The notes under the pieces were generated by a model. It did not search any database. It was given only the letters and a program-made list of their open reading frames with translations, and was not told the origin of the DNA. The position numbers and the translations under genes were made by a program. From Ciona intestinalis (taxonomy: Eukaryota > Chordata > Ascidiacea > Phlebobranchia > Cionidae), in NCBI RefSeq assembly GCF_000224145.3, contig NC_020169.2, positions 3,678,957-3,742,956 of the forward strand: a stretch of DNA of 64,000 nucleotides, written 5' to 3'. Of this stretch, positions 39,775 through 53,342 are shown in pieces (position 1 is the stretch's first letter; each line of letters opens with the position of its first letter).

Positions 39775-42700
39775 TTATTGAAAGACAGAGTCGCTTTCCT
39801 CGGCACGTGTTTCTTCCGCTCGGTAGAGAATTGGCTGAAAACAAAGGTAAATTAAAACACTAATTAAACACATGTAATTTCATCTTACCATCGTCTCTTC
39901 GTCCTTAAACAGAACTTTGCGTAAAAGGCACACCACTGGTGCATACGCAAACAGTACAATAGCCATGCCCCACATTAGCCATTTAAACCCCCCGAGTGTA
40001 ATAACACCGCCCGATATCAGAGGCCCTGTAAGTATAAGCGGCATAATAAACGACACACAAGTTATTTGGCCCCTTCGGTTGTAACAAAGGCTAGGATATT
40101 ATGACAACCGAAAAGACAGAAGGTAGCAGTAAAAAAACTTTTTTGGGCATCAGAAGGTATATCTGAACAAATATATATATACAGTAGGGTGGAGGAAGAT
40201 GGGACATCTTTTAACTCTATTTTCTCGTCCCGTTTAGTAGTAAACAAAGAACATTCAAAGATTTATAAAACTATATCCTCGCGACTTCCACAGACCGTTG
40301 TTAATTGTTTAAAACACGATCGGGCACGGCCCTACTATATCATATAAGTATAATATTACATCTGGTTAACACAACGTTACTTTTCTATAGATAGTGTGCA
40401 TAAAACAAACGTGACTTCAATGGTTAAACACACGGTTAGCTTACCTAATATAAAAGCCATGCAGAATGAAATATCAGCGATCGCATACACACTTCCATAG
40501 ACCGGTTTGTGCCTTGTGTCAACCAGAAAAGCCATTACAGGTAAAAGAGAATCGACAAAACCAACACCAGTTCCCAGAACAATACCAGGTCCAATTATTT
40601 CCGGAACTCTGACAATATTGTCTTCGCATTTATAACCCATAAACTAACTTTTATTCCCAATAAACTTTTAAATGTTTTAGCAGAAATGATTTGTTTATAA
40701 ATTCAAGTCTCTAAAATTGTGACTCACATGCGAACAAATGGATAGGCGATGGCACCGATGGTGCAGCAGTAAAATCCAGCAAGACAGAATATCCATCGAG
40801 CAACCTTATGTCCAAATTGTGCGACCAAATTAATTGTTATTAAGTATGAGATACTTATCGGTAGAAAAGCCACTCCTGTAAAAACATATAAGTGACTTAC
40901 ACAAAGTCACAAACTACTGTTGTGGCGTTTACATTCCTCAATTATTAGTACGCGCCAACGTACGCGCGGGGGCGTCTGAAGGTTGCGCCTTTTTCTTCCG
41001 GCAAGTTTGATTATCGGATTAATTTACTTCAACTGTTTTTGGGCAGTTCTATGCTTATGTGTGTGTTCGGTGATGTTGTTTAAGAGTGGTACAGTTCAGA
41101 TTGTGCAGCCAAGTTGAGATGGTATACTATTATTGAAATATTGAGTATTTCAGAGTGCAACATCAATCTTTTGCGCTCCTGTATACATTGCCGCATGTAC
41201 AGTGTTTTGTACATTGCCGTGCCTATGTATGGCGTTTCAGTGTACTTTAATAAAAGTAAAATCGGTAACACACAATAAGAATTTTCCTTTTGTTGCTGTA
41301 AAGTTTACATTGCTCGCGATTTATTTTTACTATTATACGTCAATCCCCGATAAAGTATAGGCTACGAAGGTTGTTTTTATGCTTTCTTTGTTATGTAACA
41401 ATCACAGCACGTTATTTTTTTCAACTATTTTGCCTGTTCTTTTTGCGTATCGGACTTCTTTAAATGGTGTTGCTTTCATATCTGCGTTAATCCTGCATAT
41501 TTATCGTGACATATACTTGTGAGCGACACATGTGTGTTCCGTAGAATACGGGGTCGATTTTAATTTCCATTAATACAGATATGACGATATTACATTAGCC
41601 CATATTGGCGCAGCAGTTAGCAATATAAGTTTTAGTATAAAGTTGGCACGTACGCTGCATTTAAATACGCAGACTCATACCTAATTCCCATTTGGTTGGG
41701 CACATAGTTTTAATCATCCAGATTGGCTGCCCGGCCTCTACTATCCCAATGACTGAATTTCCAACGGCAATGCTGATTGCAACAACTAAGATGTATGGGT
41801 CTTTCAATAGTGTATATATCGGCGTGCCGCTTTCTTCCTGGTATGAAAGTAGTTTGAGCAACACGTTAAAGTATCATTAAAAATGTGATGGTATTATTTA
41901 CAACATTTATAAATGAGTGTCTTATTTGCAGATTAAGAGTTTGCATGTAGGATGTATAACACTGGTCTATCGCTAGTCATACTTACTAAAGGTTTTCGAA
42001 ATACTTTCATTTTTCGAGTTGTAAGTTGCAGCGCCACCAGAATCAAAGACAGTATGGCGAGTATTATGAAAACCCATTCTTTACCGGCGAGCTGGTAGAT
42101 AATGCTAGCAAAAGTAGGACCAGCTGAGATGCAACATAGAGCAAGTAAAGCGTAAGTTGCGATTATTAAAGTTTATAAATTACTGCTTACTTAAGACACC
42201 CAAAGCTAAGCCACCCAGTGCAATACCAATGGCTCGTCCCCTCTCGGTGTTATCAGAATAGCGGTCTGCCAACCAGGCCATTCCTGCAGTCGCAGCACAA
42301 GCTGATCCCACACCTTGAATAGCTCTTGCCAATAAAAGCACTCCGTACTCCTGGCCGAATGCAAAGACTGAAAATATGTATAGTTAGGGACAGTTTACGA
42401 GGTGTTGTTAACTAAATTGTCAAAGTTTGACGTACGTAGCGCAGATGAAGTCATTATCAAGTACCCCACAAGCATTGGTACATCAAAACCAATTCGGTCT
42501 GTAATCGGACCGACGGCTAAATTGGTCACTGTTTGAACAATTGGTTTAGAAGCAAATAGTATTCCAATATAGATAGGTTCTTTCGCAAGATATTTTTCTT
42601 CGGGTAGATGACTGCATGGAGTTGTATAATTCAGAAATACTTGAGTTGTCGTTGGAAACGTTGTTTTAGAAGTTGTTAACGTTTCTTTCATAGCTGCCTC

Positions 42701-42989
42701 GACCTCATGGACGTGGCGTTTATAGAAGTACTCCGGTAAAATTGGTACTAAAAACCCAAAAAAAAGGAATTTATTTTTTTGTTACAGATAAGATTATTAC
42801 AAAATAGATTGCCAAAAACAACACGATTGGTACAAACCATTCTTACAAGCATTTTAGCCACACCTCTTACTTACCCACCGCAGTCAAAAGCATATTATCG
42901 ACCATCAAACTAGCGTAAACAATGACAACCGCGAAGACCTTTGACTCTGTAAATTCCTTTAATTTCTCGATGCAACTCGTACATGTCAT
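39775..42989 (-). CDS. SLC18A-family (VMAT/VAChT-like) vesicular transporter, copy A (9 exons)
   Basis: Exons in transcript order: 42989-42875, 42747-42436, 42367-42191, 42123-41987, 41837-41681, 40875-40728, 40608-40445, 40025-39889, 39834-39775; phases agree, 468 residues. It is a twelve-helix major-facilitator protein. SLC18A transporters load amines or acetylcholine into acidic vesicles by proton antiport. Key family residues are present: D31 in [11 protein letters not shown] (VMAT2 D33), K in [13 protein letters not shown] (TM2 Lys), D in [18 protein letters not shown] (VMAT2 D399) and D in [10 protein letters not shown] (VMAT2 D426). RAIQGVGSA also matches. The luminal loop in exon 2 has N-glycosylation sites. 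Its stop lies 110 bp from the MLH3 stop, convergent. This is the most divergent copy of the array. Substrate cannot be read from sequence. Confidence 0.92.
40181..40341. mobile_element. MITE-like inverted-repeat element, shortened
   Basis: ACAGTAGGGTGGAGGAAGAT opens the element and CACGGCCCTACTATATCATA closes it, with interior GTAGTAAACAAAGAACATTC and TTTAAAACACGATCGG as in the other copies; the right end is truncated. It lies in an intron of transporter copy A. Confidence 0.7.
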
Positions 42990-43998
42990 ATCGCAATACT
43001 ATGTTGTATCAATGACTGTCTAAAATTCTCGACGAACAGCACCCCGTTAAAATTATACTGAAAATCCATGTTTACATCCTGGTGTTATTCTACGTCGGTT
43101 CTTTGCCATGATTTCCATTTACGTCAAACGCAGCTGTAAAGCGAGGAGACAGGGTGTGTATAAATCGCGTTTGCATCGATCGCCAAAATATTATCAATGA
43201 GCGTTTGATTTGTATGTACAAGCGGCATGGGTCGAAATAGGTTAGATTGCGCCTATTTACTCTTTATTTCTATGTTTTCAATACGCGAACGTATAAACTT
43301 ATATGGACTAAAATGACCGCCTTTTGTCCAACAATTTTAGTTATTATTTTACTCAATTGATGTTTTTTAATTACCACCCTATATACGTTAATTATTTACG
43401 ACATATTTTTCTTACTCTCCGCTTCCTTAAAATATGATATGGTACAAAATGTGGTGGGCTAGTAGATCCTGGGTAGGCTTTGAACTAGCAAGGTCAATAT
43501 TTTAAGTTCCTTCGTTTTTTATTACCTTTGTTTGTTGCGTTCCTATATTTGATTCCGTTCATTGACGTTAGGTTATTTCTTAGGTTATCATACGCGGATA
43601 AATATTTATAAATATAAAGTATTACAGACGAAAGGTGTTGCATACATCATAACTTAAATTTTTTTTTGCCGAAGCATAGTGGTGCAATCGTTTTTTATTA
43701 TTGTTTGTTGTTATTGGCTCGTTTGACTGTATATGTTTTTATCGTGTACGCGACAGTAGACGTATTAAAGCCCTGCAATAAACCGTGGCTGTTTTCGAGC
43801 GTTTACAGTCTTGTTGTAAAATCTGTTTCTTTCGTCTTTGCCTTTGTTTGCTAATACAGCAGCTTTGGTTGGCAGAACTAAACAATAATATAGATTCTTT
43901 ATACGCGACTATATTTTTTCGTATCGACAAAATATTAAAATGGCTTAGAAAAAGCTTTAAATACACTTCAGCGCCCATGAATGTTAATATTGTGCACT
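42990..43998. other. Intergenic DNA between transporter copies A and B
   Basis: About 1 kb of AT-rich sequence holding the copy A promoter side and the copy B 3' side. The short frames here have no recognisable content. Confidence 0.4.
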
Positions 43999-46152
43999 CT
44001 AATTGGTGTTATTACTTTTGTTTGTTGAACTTCCTTCGACCGTGTTCTCTGTATCTTCATGTTTCGTTAAAAGTGGCTGTAAAATTCGTAACTATAAATC
44101 ATGGATAGACCAAATACGTAACTGCAACGTACGGAAAATCCATTTTTAAATAAAATCGAATGTATTTTACCGTAGTTTCTTCGTCTTTGACGTTGACTTT
44201 TTTTAGTAAGGAAATAACTGGTGCGTATAAAAATAAGACTATACCGACTCCCCACATCACCCATCTAAATCCAAATTTAGCCATCACAGCTCCCGATATT
44301 AAAGGACCTGTAAACATATGGAGTCATTTACTATATACAAATAATCCCTATACTTCACGTGCATAGATAAATTTTGTATAAAGAATGGTCACCTAATGTT
44401 AAACAAAGCGAAAATGACATATCAGCAATTGCATAAACGCTTCCGTATACTGATTTGTGCCTTGTGTCGACTAGAAACGCCAGCACTGGAAGTAAGCCAT
44501 CGATTAAACCAATGCCAATGCCAATTAAACAACCAGGTCCTATCACTTCGGGTACCCTGTGAGTAAAACATAAGTTAAACATTTATATAAAATTATGTTA
44601 ATTTTAAGGTATAACCGGTTACTTACGTGCGTGCAAATGGATAAATAACGGCTCCAGTCACTTGCAAATAGAATCCAACCAAACAAAGTATCCACCTTGC
44701 CACTTTATGGCCCCAGAGAGCTACACAGTACGTTGTTATAAGGTACATACCACTGATTGGGAGAAATGCAACCCCTAAAATGTGAGTTAACCCGTTATTT
44801 TCTTTATTTTAAAACTGAAACGAGAAGTTGGTGTAAGGCTGTAAGCCAAATATGTTTTGCAACCTACCCAATTCCCACTTGGTTGGGCACATAGTTTTGA
44901 GCATCCACGTTGGTTGCCCCGTTTCTAATGCTGAAATTGTACATGTTCCGGCGCTCAGTGAAATGGCTATTACGAGTATGTAAGGATCTTTTAGCAATGT
45001 AAAAATCGATGCGCCCATTTCATCCTAAAACAATATATAGGTAAAATATAAGAATTACAAAGAGTGCAGGCTTGGTTTATGTGTGAAAATAGTAAAAAAG
45101 GTACACACTTACTGGTTCTCTCTTAGATATTTTAATTCTTCTTATTGTCAGCTGAGCAACCATTAATAATAGAGCCATTATGGCTATGATAATAAACACA
45201 TATTCCTTTCCAACATATTCATAAATCAAACTCCCATACGTCGGTCCAACTAAAAATAGAATGAGCATTACTCCACGCTTAGTTGTTATGAAACAGTTAT
45301 AAACCACGTACTTAGTACACCAAGCGCGAAACCACCAAACGACATGCCAATGGCCCAACCTCGTTCAACCTTTTCTGTGTATGTGTCTGCTACCCAACTT
45401 AGACCGGCAGTCGCTGTAGCGGCCGAACCAATACCTTGAATAGCCCTCGCCACCAACAAAAATGCGAACGACTTGCCGAAAGCGAACACTGAATTGCCTG
45501 TGTTATACAATGTGTTTTTCAAAAAGTGGTTAACTTACTTAATGCGGACGTTGCCATTACAATATAACCAGCAAGTAGTGGAACATCAAAACCAATCTTT
45601 TCAGTGATAGGTCCAACAGCAAAGTTAGTCAACACTTGTACGAGTGGTTTTGCGGATAATAGAATGCCCATGTAAAGTGATTGTTGGCTTGACACTGCTT
45701 TATGATGCGGACATTGATGCGACAGTGTCTTCGTGTGATTTGTTACTTGATGCGTTTGAGATCCTGTTAGTATTGTTTCCGTTTTGCCAGTCGTGAAGTT
45801 TAAGTGCATTTGAGAGAAATACTCTGGTAGAACTGGAACTAAAACAAGATTGTTTTGCTTTAAATGTAGATATAAATTTGTGATCGTTTTTAAAGATAGC
45901 ATATATATATAGTGGAATATGGTTAAACGGGTCCCCAAACAAATATTGACCAATATTTCCAAACTATACAACCGTTTTTAGAGATATGACGAATTCCTGG
46001 TTTCAAAACTTAGACATCAGGCTTTAACAAAACTTACCAACGGCTGTAAGCAACATACTGTCGATCAGTAGGCTTACATATACGATCGCTATGACTATCG
46101 TCTTAGATTTGTGACATGGCTCGATATTTTCACTGCAGCTTAAACAACCCAT
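43999..46152 (-). CDS. SLC18A-family vesicular transporter, copy B (9 exons)
   Basis: Exons in transcript order: 46152-46038, 45838-45539, 45488-45312, 45249-45113, 45024-44868, 44774-44627, 44556-44393, 44307-44171, 44076-43999; phases agree, 470 residues. Exons 1 and 3-8 have exactly the lengths of copy A (115, 177, 137, 157, 148, 164, 137), showing common descent. TM1 reads [11 protein letters not shown] (Asp kept, Asn to Ser). The luminal loop ([25 protein letters not shown]) has two N-glycosylation sites. The TM2 [13 protein letters not shown] Lys and the [17 protein letters not shown] acidic residues are kept. The cytoplasmic tail ([15 protein letters not shown]) is short and acidic, with a dileucine-like PLL. 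Confidence 0.92.
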
Positions 46153-47353
46153 AGAGTACTAAGTTGTATAAACTCTTGAATGATTGCTATTAATTACTAC
46201 TGTTGGTCTTTCTCTGTTTCTGTTTGTAAACAAAAATTCACTGTACGTGCAGTTGCGGTTCTATTTTAAAACAATTGAATCCAATATCCAAATCCTACGG
46301 TCTACGCTATCCTGAAACTGTAATTTCCTTTCTGCTTCTGTTGCTGCAACTCTAGGGCGGCTGCGGTTCAATTCTGTCTTCCCGGAAACAATCTTAGAGT
46401 TCACCAACCAGATGGTACGCCCAATCATTAAAAGATGATTTTCTGACGTATAGTTTTTATAGCATTTCGTAAATTATAACTCGAGTTTGTAGCTATAATT
46501 TTTTTACACTTACCAAGTTAAAAAATATGAATTTGTGTATCTTGAAAAAAAAGGAAGCAATTAAAATTATTCAAGGGAAGTTAACAGTGGTTGTGCCTGT
46601 GTCATGTGGTACTAATGGGGGAAGATGGGACACTTAAGCACATATTGCCAAATATTTCCAAAATCAAATTAGATGACGGTTTTGGGGTAATACCACGAAT
46701 TAGTACCATCATTCCTTTATTAATTGACAACAATTTAATAAAGTATAATAAAACACACGAGGAGTTATTAAGCGATCCGCACAACAGGTAACATTTTACA
46801 AAATCAAAAACACACAGGCTAGGTGGGACAGTTTAAAATCATTGCTAATTTTGATTAACAAGTGTATTTAAAAATATTATTTTAAGCGAACGATTAAGCG
46901 AATAACTTGACTAAAGTTCACGATTGCCGGCATGCCGTCCCGTGTAGCCTTTGTACTACACTGGTTCAGCAGGCTGAATGGTTGCTATATAGCTGTTCCC
47001 AATGGCAAACGTTTGCCTCTTTCGCACTTACAGCGCGGATACAATACAATACAGTTAGACACTGTCGTAACTTTTATTTCGACATACTTACCCGCCAGCA
47101 GAGTGACAAACATTCAAGCAAGACAAAATAGTCGAACGTACTATTCAGTGTTCACGTCTGATGAAGTATACTAGTATAATATACCCAGGTTGTAAGTCAT
47201 GCATATATAGCCTTATTATGTCTCTATATGACTTATGCACTTTCGAAAAAAATCACAAGAGCTTATCGTTTAGAAAAGGGCATTTTAATTAGGTAGCCTT
47301 TACCATTAATTATTATGTTGTTCCTTTTTTGTTACCACGCCATTAGGTATTGT
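46153..47353. other. Intergenic DNA between copy B and the UNC93A-like gene
   Basis: AT-rich. One end of a MITE-like sequence (GGGGAAGATGGGACACTTAA) is at 46618-46637, and TAGGTGGGACAG is near 46822. No gene was seen. Confidence 0.4.
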
Positions 47354-50185
47354 TTACATACAGATTGTTTTCTTTTGCTTTTGGAACAATCTTTCGGCTA
47401 TAAAAAAGCATACTAACGAAAACAGAAGAAACCCAATAACAACGTAAATCTTCTCATACACGCATAGACTCGTGCTCCACGCTGTGCCAGCTACAATTCC
47501 TAGATTCGTGATACAGTTTTTAACACTAAAAGCGACGACCTCAGTGCCTTGAAAATAGTGTGCCGTCAAACCTAATATGAAACGAAATTATTACCTTATA
47601 ACAACCGAATGCTTATAGTCTATCTTTATTAAACGTATTTATAAATCTTTACCTTTAAGCATATTGTTCAGAATTCCTTGTCCAAATCCAAGGAAAGCAC
47701 CAAGCAAGTATATGACCCATGTATTGTTGGGGTGGGGTTGCCAAAAGTTACTACATAAGAATGTACCTAAGTGCCAACACGTAACCACTATTGCATATTT
47801 CGTTCTTCCAAGTCGATATAGAACGTGACCCCCAAAAGTTGTTCCGGATATGGTAAAAGCTCCAAGAACCCCAGTTGCCAATCCCAGCTAAAGTAGACAA
47901 TTTTTAATTTAGCAACTTGTGATATAGACTTAAAAATGCGTATTTCGGTCAGAATATTGGAACAGTTTGTGCTAGAAGTGAACTGACTAGTGCTAGAAGC
48001 AAACCTGTTTTTACAATATGAACCACAACAGTCAACAGCACAACTTATGAATTGGTTGATCTTACAAGTCTTAATTTAAGAAATAATATATATAGGAGAA
48101 ATATGTAAATATTGGCTCATTCTCACCTTTTCGACACCAATGGAACAAGATACAAACGCTCTTGTATATTCGGTTATTTCGTAAGCATAGTACAATCCAT
48201 TGTAGAAAATATAAGGTGCAATAAACAGATGTAATGGCGATATCACGTGTCGAAACGTGCCCTTTAACTCCACTTTCACTTTTGTTAAAACCCGATTGGT
48301 CTTCGTTGGTGATTGTGTTGCGCTGTTTTCTAAGTAAACGCAAAATTTATTTATAGTAAACAAACAAAACAATCAACTTACCCTTTTTTATCGAAGACGT
48401 TGTTGTCGGAAGAATCGATTCGCCTCGCGTTTGGTCCTCTTTAACTGACGCCTCTGGGAGAAATATGGCCTGTAAACAAATAAAAAGCAATGCGCAGATC
48501 GTGAATAAGGAGAGCAGAAAGTAAATGCTCGTTTTACTTGGATGGAATTTCTCCAAGTCGTCCTCGCTGAAGTCGTAGATATAGTCCGCCTGTAATGAAA
48601 TATGGAATCAACCATTAATTGCTACCTTCTTTGTACACTGCTTCGAAACATGCATGCGACAAGCTTCTCAAACAAATCCTTATTCATACTAAACATATAC
48701 CTGGCAATCTTGCGACCCACAAAACGCCAAAGGGTTCTTTATTTCAAGAGTTGCATTTGGTACAATCCATGGCATCGTAGCATCGTGAGAGATGGCGGCT
48801 GATTTAGAATATTGCGTTGATGACACAACGAAACTTGCATTGATGGCACTGCCATTGGATGGTTTAACACCTTGGTTTTGCAACCCGAGCAAAACTGCGG
48901 CGTCTATTCCACTTCCTAATAGCTAAAAATAAAACCTTGCAATATTCAATTTGCCAAAAACTTTCTTTACAAAGGAATATCTGGAGGATGTTGTGTAAGT
49001 GGGTCCGCTGACACCCTCTACGTTTAACAAGGAATTAAAGTAAAGTGTTTCTCTGAAACGCTAAATAATGCACTCAAAAACTTACTTCCCCACAAAAAAG
49101 CATGCTGTAATAAATTCCAAAGTATCGATAAATCAAAGCTTCTTGCGATCGGCCACTGTCTTCGTTGCGTCGCGTTTCTTTTTCCCATTGCTTCTTCGCA
49201 AGGAAAGTAACATAACATGACCCACCGGCCCACATGCCACTTTCTGTGATACCGTGTACCACTGCCGCAGGAATAAGGGTGTACCAACCTGATGAAAAAA
49301 CACAATACAAATATCATAGATGTTTCTCTTAAATTAACTGAACAGTTTTCGTACTTGGGTAAAAGTTGGATGCAATGTAAGCAACAAATCCAAGTTCACC
49401 AAGTATAATAGCGAACTTTGGTCCCAGGAAATCAATGACGATAGGCAAAAGAAAAATGCAGGAAAACGAAGAGACGATGAAAACGATCATAACGCTGGTG
49501 GTGCCGAGGCCGCCTTCTATGTTGATACTGCTTTCTAACCCAATCACGCCTGTTCGTGAGTTTTGTGATTAGTTATTAATTTATTAATAAATTTATTAAT
49601 TACTAATAAATAAGCCCTAATATTCGTCTCTTGGATTAATACAATATGAAGAAACGCGTGTTATCCATAATAAAATGACGATGTACATTGTCGAGGTTTT
49701 AAACAGAGGATGCGAGAACGAACATACTTAGCGAAGTTAAATATAGCAGGCTGGGGCAAGATGGGACACCTTTAACACGTAATATCCTTATCGTTTTTCT
49801 TTATCGTTTATTTCTTTGAATGTCCTTTGTTTACTACCAAATAGGCCATAGGGCGAGAAAATAGAATAAAAAGGTGCCCCGTCTTCCTTTACCCTACTTT
49901 TTTTAGAGGAAAAGTTAAACTGATAAGGTAAAGTGAAAATTATTTTAAAAAAGTAATAATCTACGTTGCATGAACGTGGGACTTACCGCTGTACGAACCG
50001 TAAATAAACATTGCCGTTAACCCAAGTATGTACAGGTAACGAGACATTGATCTTTCTCTGGTCTCTGGCTTACAGTCTGAATTTTCGGACACTGTAAGAA
50101 AAATGAAATTCAAAATAACTAGTTAACACTTTCAACCAACTGGATTACCTGCTGCATCGCAATTCATGACACTGCTTTCATCCAT
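47354..50185 (-). CDS. UNC93A: UNC93A-like major-facilitator protein (9 exons)
   Basis: Exons in transcript order: 50185-50149, 50091-49987, 49549-49355, 49288-49086, 48922-48701, 48589-48382, 48329-48127, 47887-47653, 47571-47354; phases agree, 541 residues (human UNC93A 457). Family hallmarks: LGLTAMFIYGSYSG in TM1, LESSINIEGGLGTTSVMI, AVVHGITESGMWAGGSCYVT, YYSMLFCGE, PLHLFIAPYIFYNGLYYAYE and GVLGAFTISGTTFGGHVLYR. UNC93 proteins are membrane MFS relatives linked to ion-channel regulation or trafficking; UNC93A itself has no settled function. An extra extracellular stretch in exon 5 has several N-glycosylation sites (NGS, NAS, NAT). The gene interrupts the SLC18A-like array on the same strand and is not related to it closely. 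Introns are short. Confidence 0.92.
49741..49899. mobile_element. MITE-like inverted-repeat element
   Basis: TATAGCAGGCTGGGGCAAGA opens the element and CCCGTCTTCCTTTACCCTAC closes it, with interior CCTTTGTTTACTACCAAATA. It lies in intron 2 of the UNC93A-like gene. Confidence 0.65.
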
Positions 50186-51136
50186 TGCTTTACCTCCTAT
50201 TTTTAAATCTCTTGCTGACAAAGTGATAATAAACATACGAGCCTTTAGTGACCACTGGTGCTTGACCTATAAAGTTTTAAACTAAAAAGGTCATATAAAT
50301 ATTTGGTTCTACCGCCGCCTGATAGGCGAATACTTTTCAATACCTTTCTGAAAGTAATTCTTTCTACAAGCAGTGACTAGGATTTCACAACAAATGAAGC
50401 GTTGGTATCGGGAATGCATTATAAAAGCATTTCTCTTCTTCGACTCAAAAAAATCATAATCACAACAAACTATTACAGGCCAGATGGTTCCATGTATACA
50501 ATACTGAATTTTCTTGATCTTTGACATTCACCTTTGACACCCCCCGATTTAAACTTATAACTAAGGTGTTTGTGTTCCCGATAATAAGGGTTCTATAAAC
50601 AAGAAACAAAAAAAAATAATCACTCTATGGTTAAGTACTAACCCTGTACTGTACTAATATAATTGCTAACAACTCTGCAGGTGAAAGACCCTCATGGCCA
50701 TTTTAATAATTTACATAAGTTATTGCTGCGTGCGAAAAATATAAACCCCTGCACGCTGCAGTAGGGTGTGTTCTACTTTTATCGCGCTGCAATTGTTTTT
50801 GCGTTTTTATTAATTAGGCGGCCTCTGTTTCACAAATAAACATCAATATTCTTTATATGCAACAATGCCATTTTCTTAGAAAAACTCTACCGCGTATATG
50901 GGTAAAATGACTTTTAGTACCGGGGTAAGATGGGCCCAGTTAGCTCATGTTATTCTATACATCCTAATCATGTTTTTATCAATTAACAACGACCTCTAGA
51001 GTCGTGGGTTATATATAGTTATGTTAAAATTGTAATAAGCGAATAAAAACACAGAACATCTTACCCCAAACTACTGTATGAACAAAAACACTTGGATATA
51101 GTATTCTATCACACTAAAATGTTAATATTATACACT
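50186..51136. other. Intergenic DNA between the UNC93A-like gene and copy C
   Basis: AT-rich. It contains the inverted-repeat element at 50916-51079. The 50309-50527 frame has no recognisable content. Confidence 0.4.
50916..51079. mobile_element. MITE-like element, distinct subfamily
   Basis: TAGTACCGGGGTAAGATGGG opens the element and CATCTTACCCCAAACTACTG closes it. The ends are related to, but different from, the GGGGGAAGATGGGACA group, and the interior differs (ATTAACAACGACCTCTAGAG). It lies just downstream of copy C. Confidence 0.6.
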
Positions 51137-53342
51137 TTAATTGGTGGTATTATTTGTGTTTGTTTTACCGTCTTCGACCATGTTCTTTCCATCTTCTTTC
51201 AAAAGAGGCTGTAACATTTTTAATTATATACAATTAACCAAAGTACGTGCAGGTGTTAACATATGTAAAACCTGAAACATATCTTACCGTCTCTTCTTCG
51301 TCTTTAACGTTCACTTTACTTAGCACGGAAATAATTGGGGCGTATGAAAAAAATATAAAACCGATTCCCCACATCGCCCACTTAAATCCAACTTTAGCCA
51401 TCACAGCTCCCGCTATTAAAGGACCTATAGGGAATCAACTACTTTATACAGCTTATTCCTTTTAATGCACGAGTTGTTCTATAAAAGAGCTGTTACCTAT
51501 TACATAAGAAAGTGAAAATGCTATATCAGCAATTGCATAAACGCTTCCATATACTGGTTTGTGCCTTGTGTCGACCAGAAACGCTAACACTGGAAGCAAG
51601 CTATCGGTAAAACTAATGCCGATGCCAATTAAAATACCAGGTCCTATCACTTCGGGTACCCTGTATAAAACAGGCAAAAGGTTACTCAATATTTTATTAA
51701 AATGTTAGAATTTTGTTTTACTAAATGGTAGCCTATTTCTGTTAACTTACGTGCGTGCAAATGGGTAAATAACGAGTCCAACCACTTGCAAATAAAATCC
51801 AACCAAACAAAGCATCCATCTCGCCACTTTGTGGCCCCAGAGAGCTACGCCGTATGTTACTATAAAGTATATGCCACTGATTGGAAGAAAAGCAACCCCT
51901 AAAATATAGTCGTTACTTTTTGTAATTTTAAAACTTAAAGGTTAAATTCGTTTAGGCAAAGCATAATTTACACCTACCCAATTCCAACTTGGTTGGGCAC
52001 ATAGTTTTAAGCATCCACGTTGGTTGCACCGCCTCAAGGGCTGTTATTGAAGATATTCCGACGCACAAGGAAATAGCTACCACAAGAATGTAAGGATCTT
52101 TAAACAATTTAAAAATCGATGCGCCCATTTCATTCTAAAACAATATAAACTATACGTAGGTACAGTATAGTTAAAACAGTTTTGCAGGTTTTCCAGTAAA
52201 AGAAGCAACGCACTTACTGGTGGCCTTCTAAATATTCTAATTTCTCGTGTTGTCAACCGGACAACTATTAATAATAGAGTCATTACGGCTAAGATAATGA
52301 ACACATATTCCTTTCCAACATATTGGTAAATCAAACTCCCATACGTCGGTCCAACTGGAAATAGAAATGTTATTATTCCCCGCTTACTTGTCATCCAATT
52401 AAAACCACTTACCTAATACACCAAGCGCGAGACCACCAAACGACATGCCAATGGCCCAACCTCGTTCAACCTTTTCTGTGTATGTGTCAGCTACCCAACT
52501 TAGACCGGCAGTCGCTGTAGCGGCCGAACCAATACCTTGAATAGCCCTCGCCACCAACAAAAATACGAACGACTTGCCGAAAGCGAACACTGAATGAAAT
52601 TGCTTATGTAACTACATTCTTAAAGAGTGGTTAACTTACTTAGTGAAGACGCTGCCATTACAATATAACCGACAAGTAGTGGAACATCGAATCCAATCTT
52701 ATCGGTAATAGGTCCAACAGCAAAGTTAGCCAATACTTGTACGAGTGGCTTCGCAGATAGTAGAATGCCCATGTAAAATGATTGTTGGCTTGACACTCCT
52801 TTACGATGCGGACATTGATGCGACAGTGTCTTCGTGTAATTTGTTACAAGCAGCACATGGTGCGTTGTTTCCGTTTTGCCAGTCGTGGAGTTGAATTGCA
52901 TTTGGAAGAAATACGCTGGTAGAACTGGAACTAAAACAAGGTTTCGCTTTTAATAACGTTTGTTTACCACTGTAAAATGTGCTAGGTTCAATGCGGGATT
53001 CCCTGTGGTAACGCAACAGTGATTATGAACTTGTAGTCACAGTGAAGCTTACAGCATGCAGGCAGGCTCTGCAATTAGCTGTTAAGGCAACGCCCGGATC
53101 ATACTCCATTATTACGTAACACTATTAAATGGGACGATAAAGAGTATATAGAAAAGACCTACCCCAGCAACCCTGCCCCAACCTACTGTATGACAATTAA
53201 GCATGTCATGTGCATAGAAAAACTTACCAACGGCTGTTAGCAACATATTGTCGACCATTAAGCCTGCATACACGATTGCTATGACCATCTTTTTAGATTT
53301 GAGACATGCCACGAGTTTCAAGCTGCGGATTGAACAACCCAT
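51137..53342 (-). CDS. SLC18A-family vesicular transporter, copy C (9 exons)
   Basis: Exons in transcript order: 53342-53228, 52930-52640, 52589-52413, 52354-52218, 52134-51978, 51898-51751, 51660-51497, 51424-51288, 51208-51137; phases agree, 465 residues. I start at MGCSIRSL, matching copy B (MGCLSCSE), although an in-frame ATG exists 24 nt upstream. TM1 is [12 protein letters not shown]. The TM2 Lys ([13 protein letters not shown]) and the Asp pair in [18 protein letters not shown] and [10 protein letters not shown] are intact. Gene plus flank are nearly repeated at 59092-61016 (copy E), which is broken, so C is the working partner of that pair. Confidence 0.91.
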
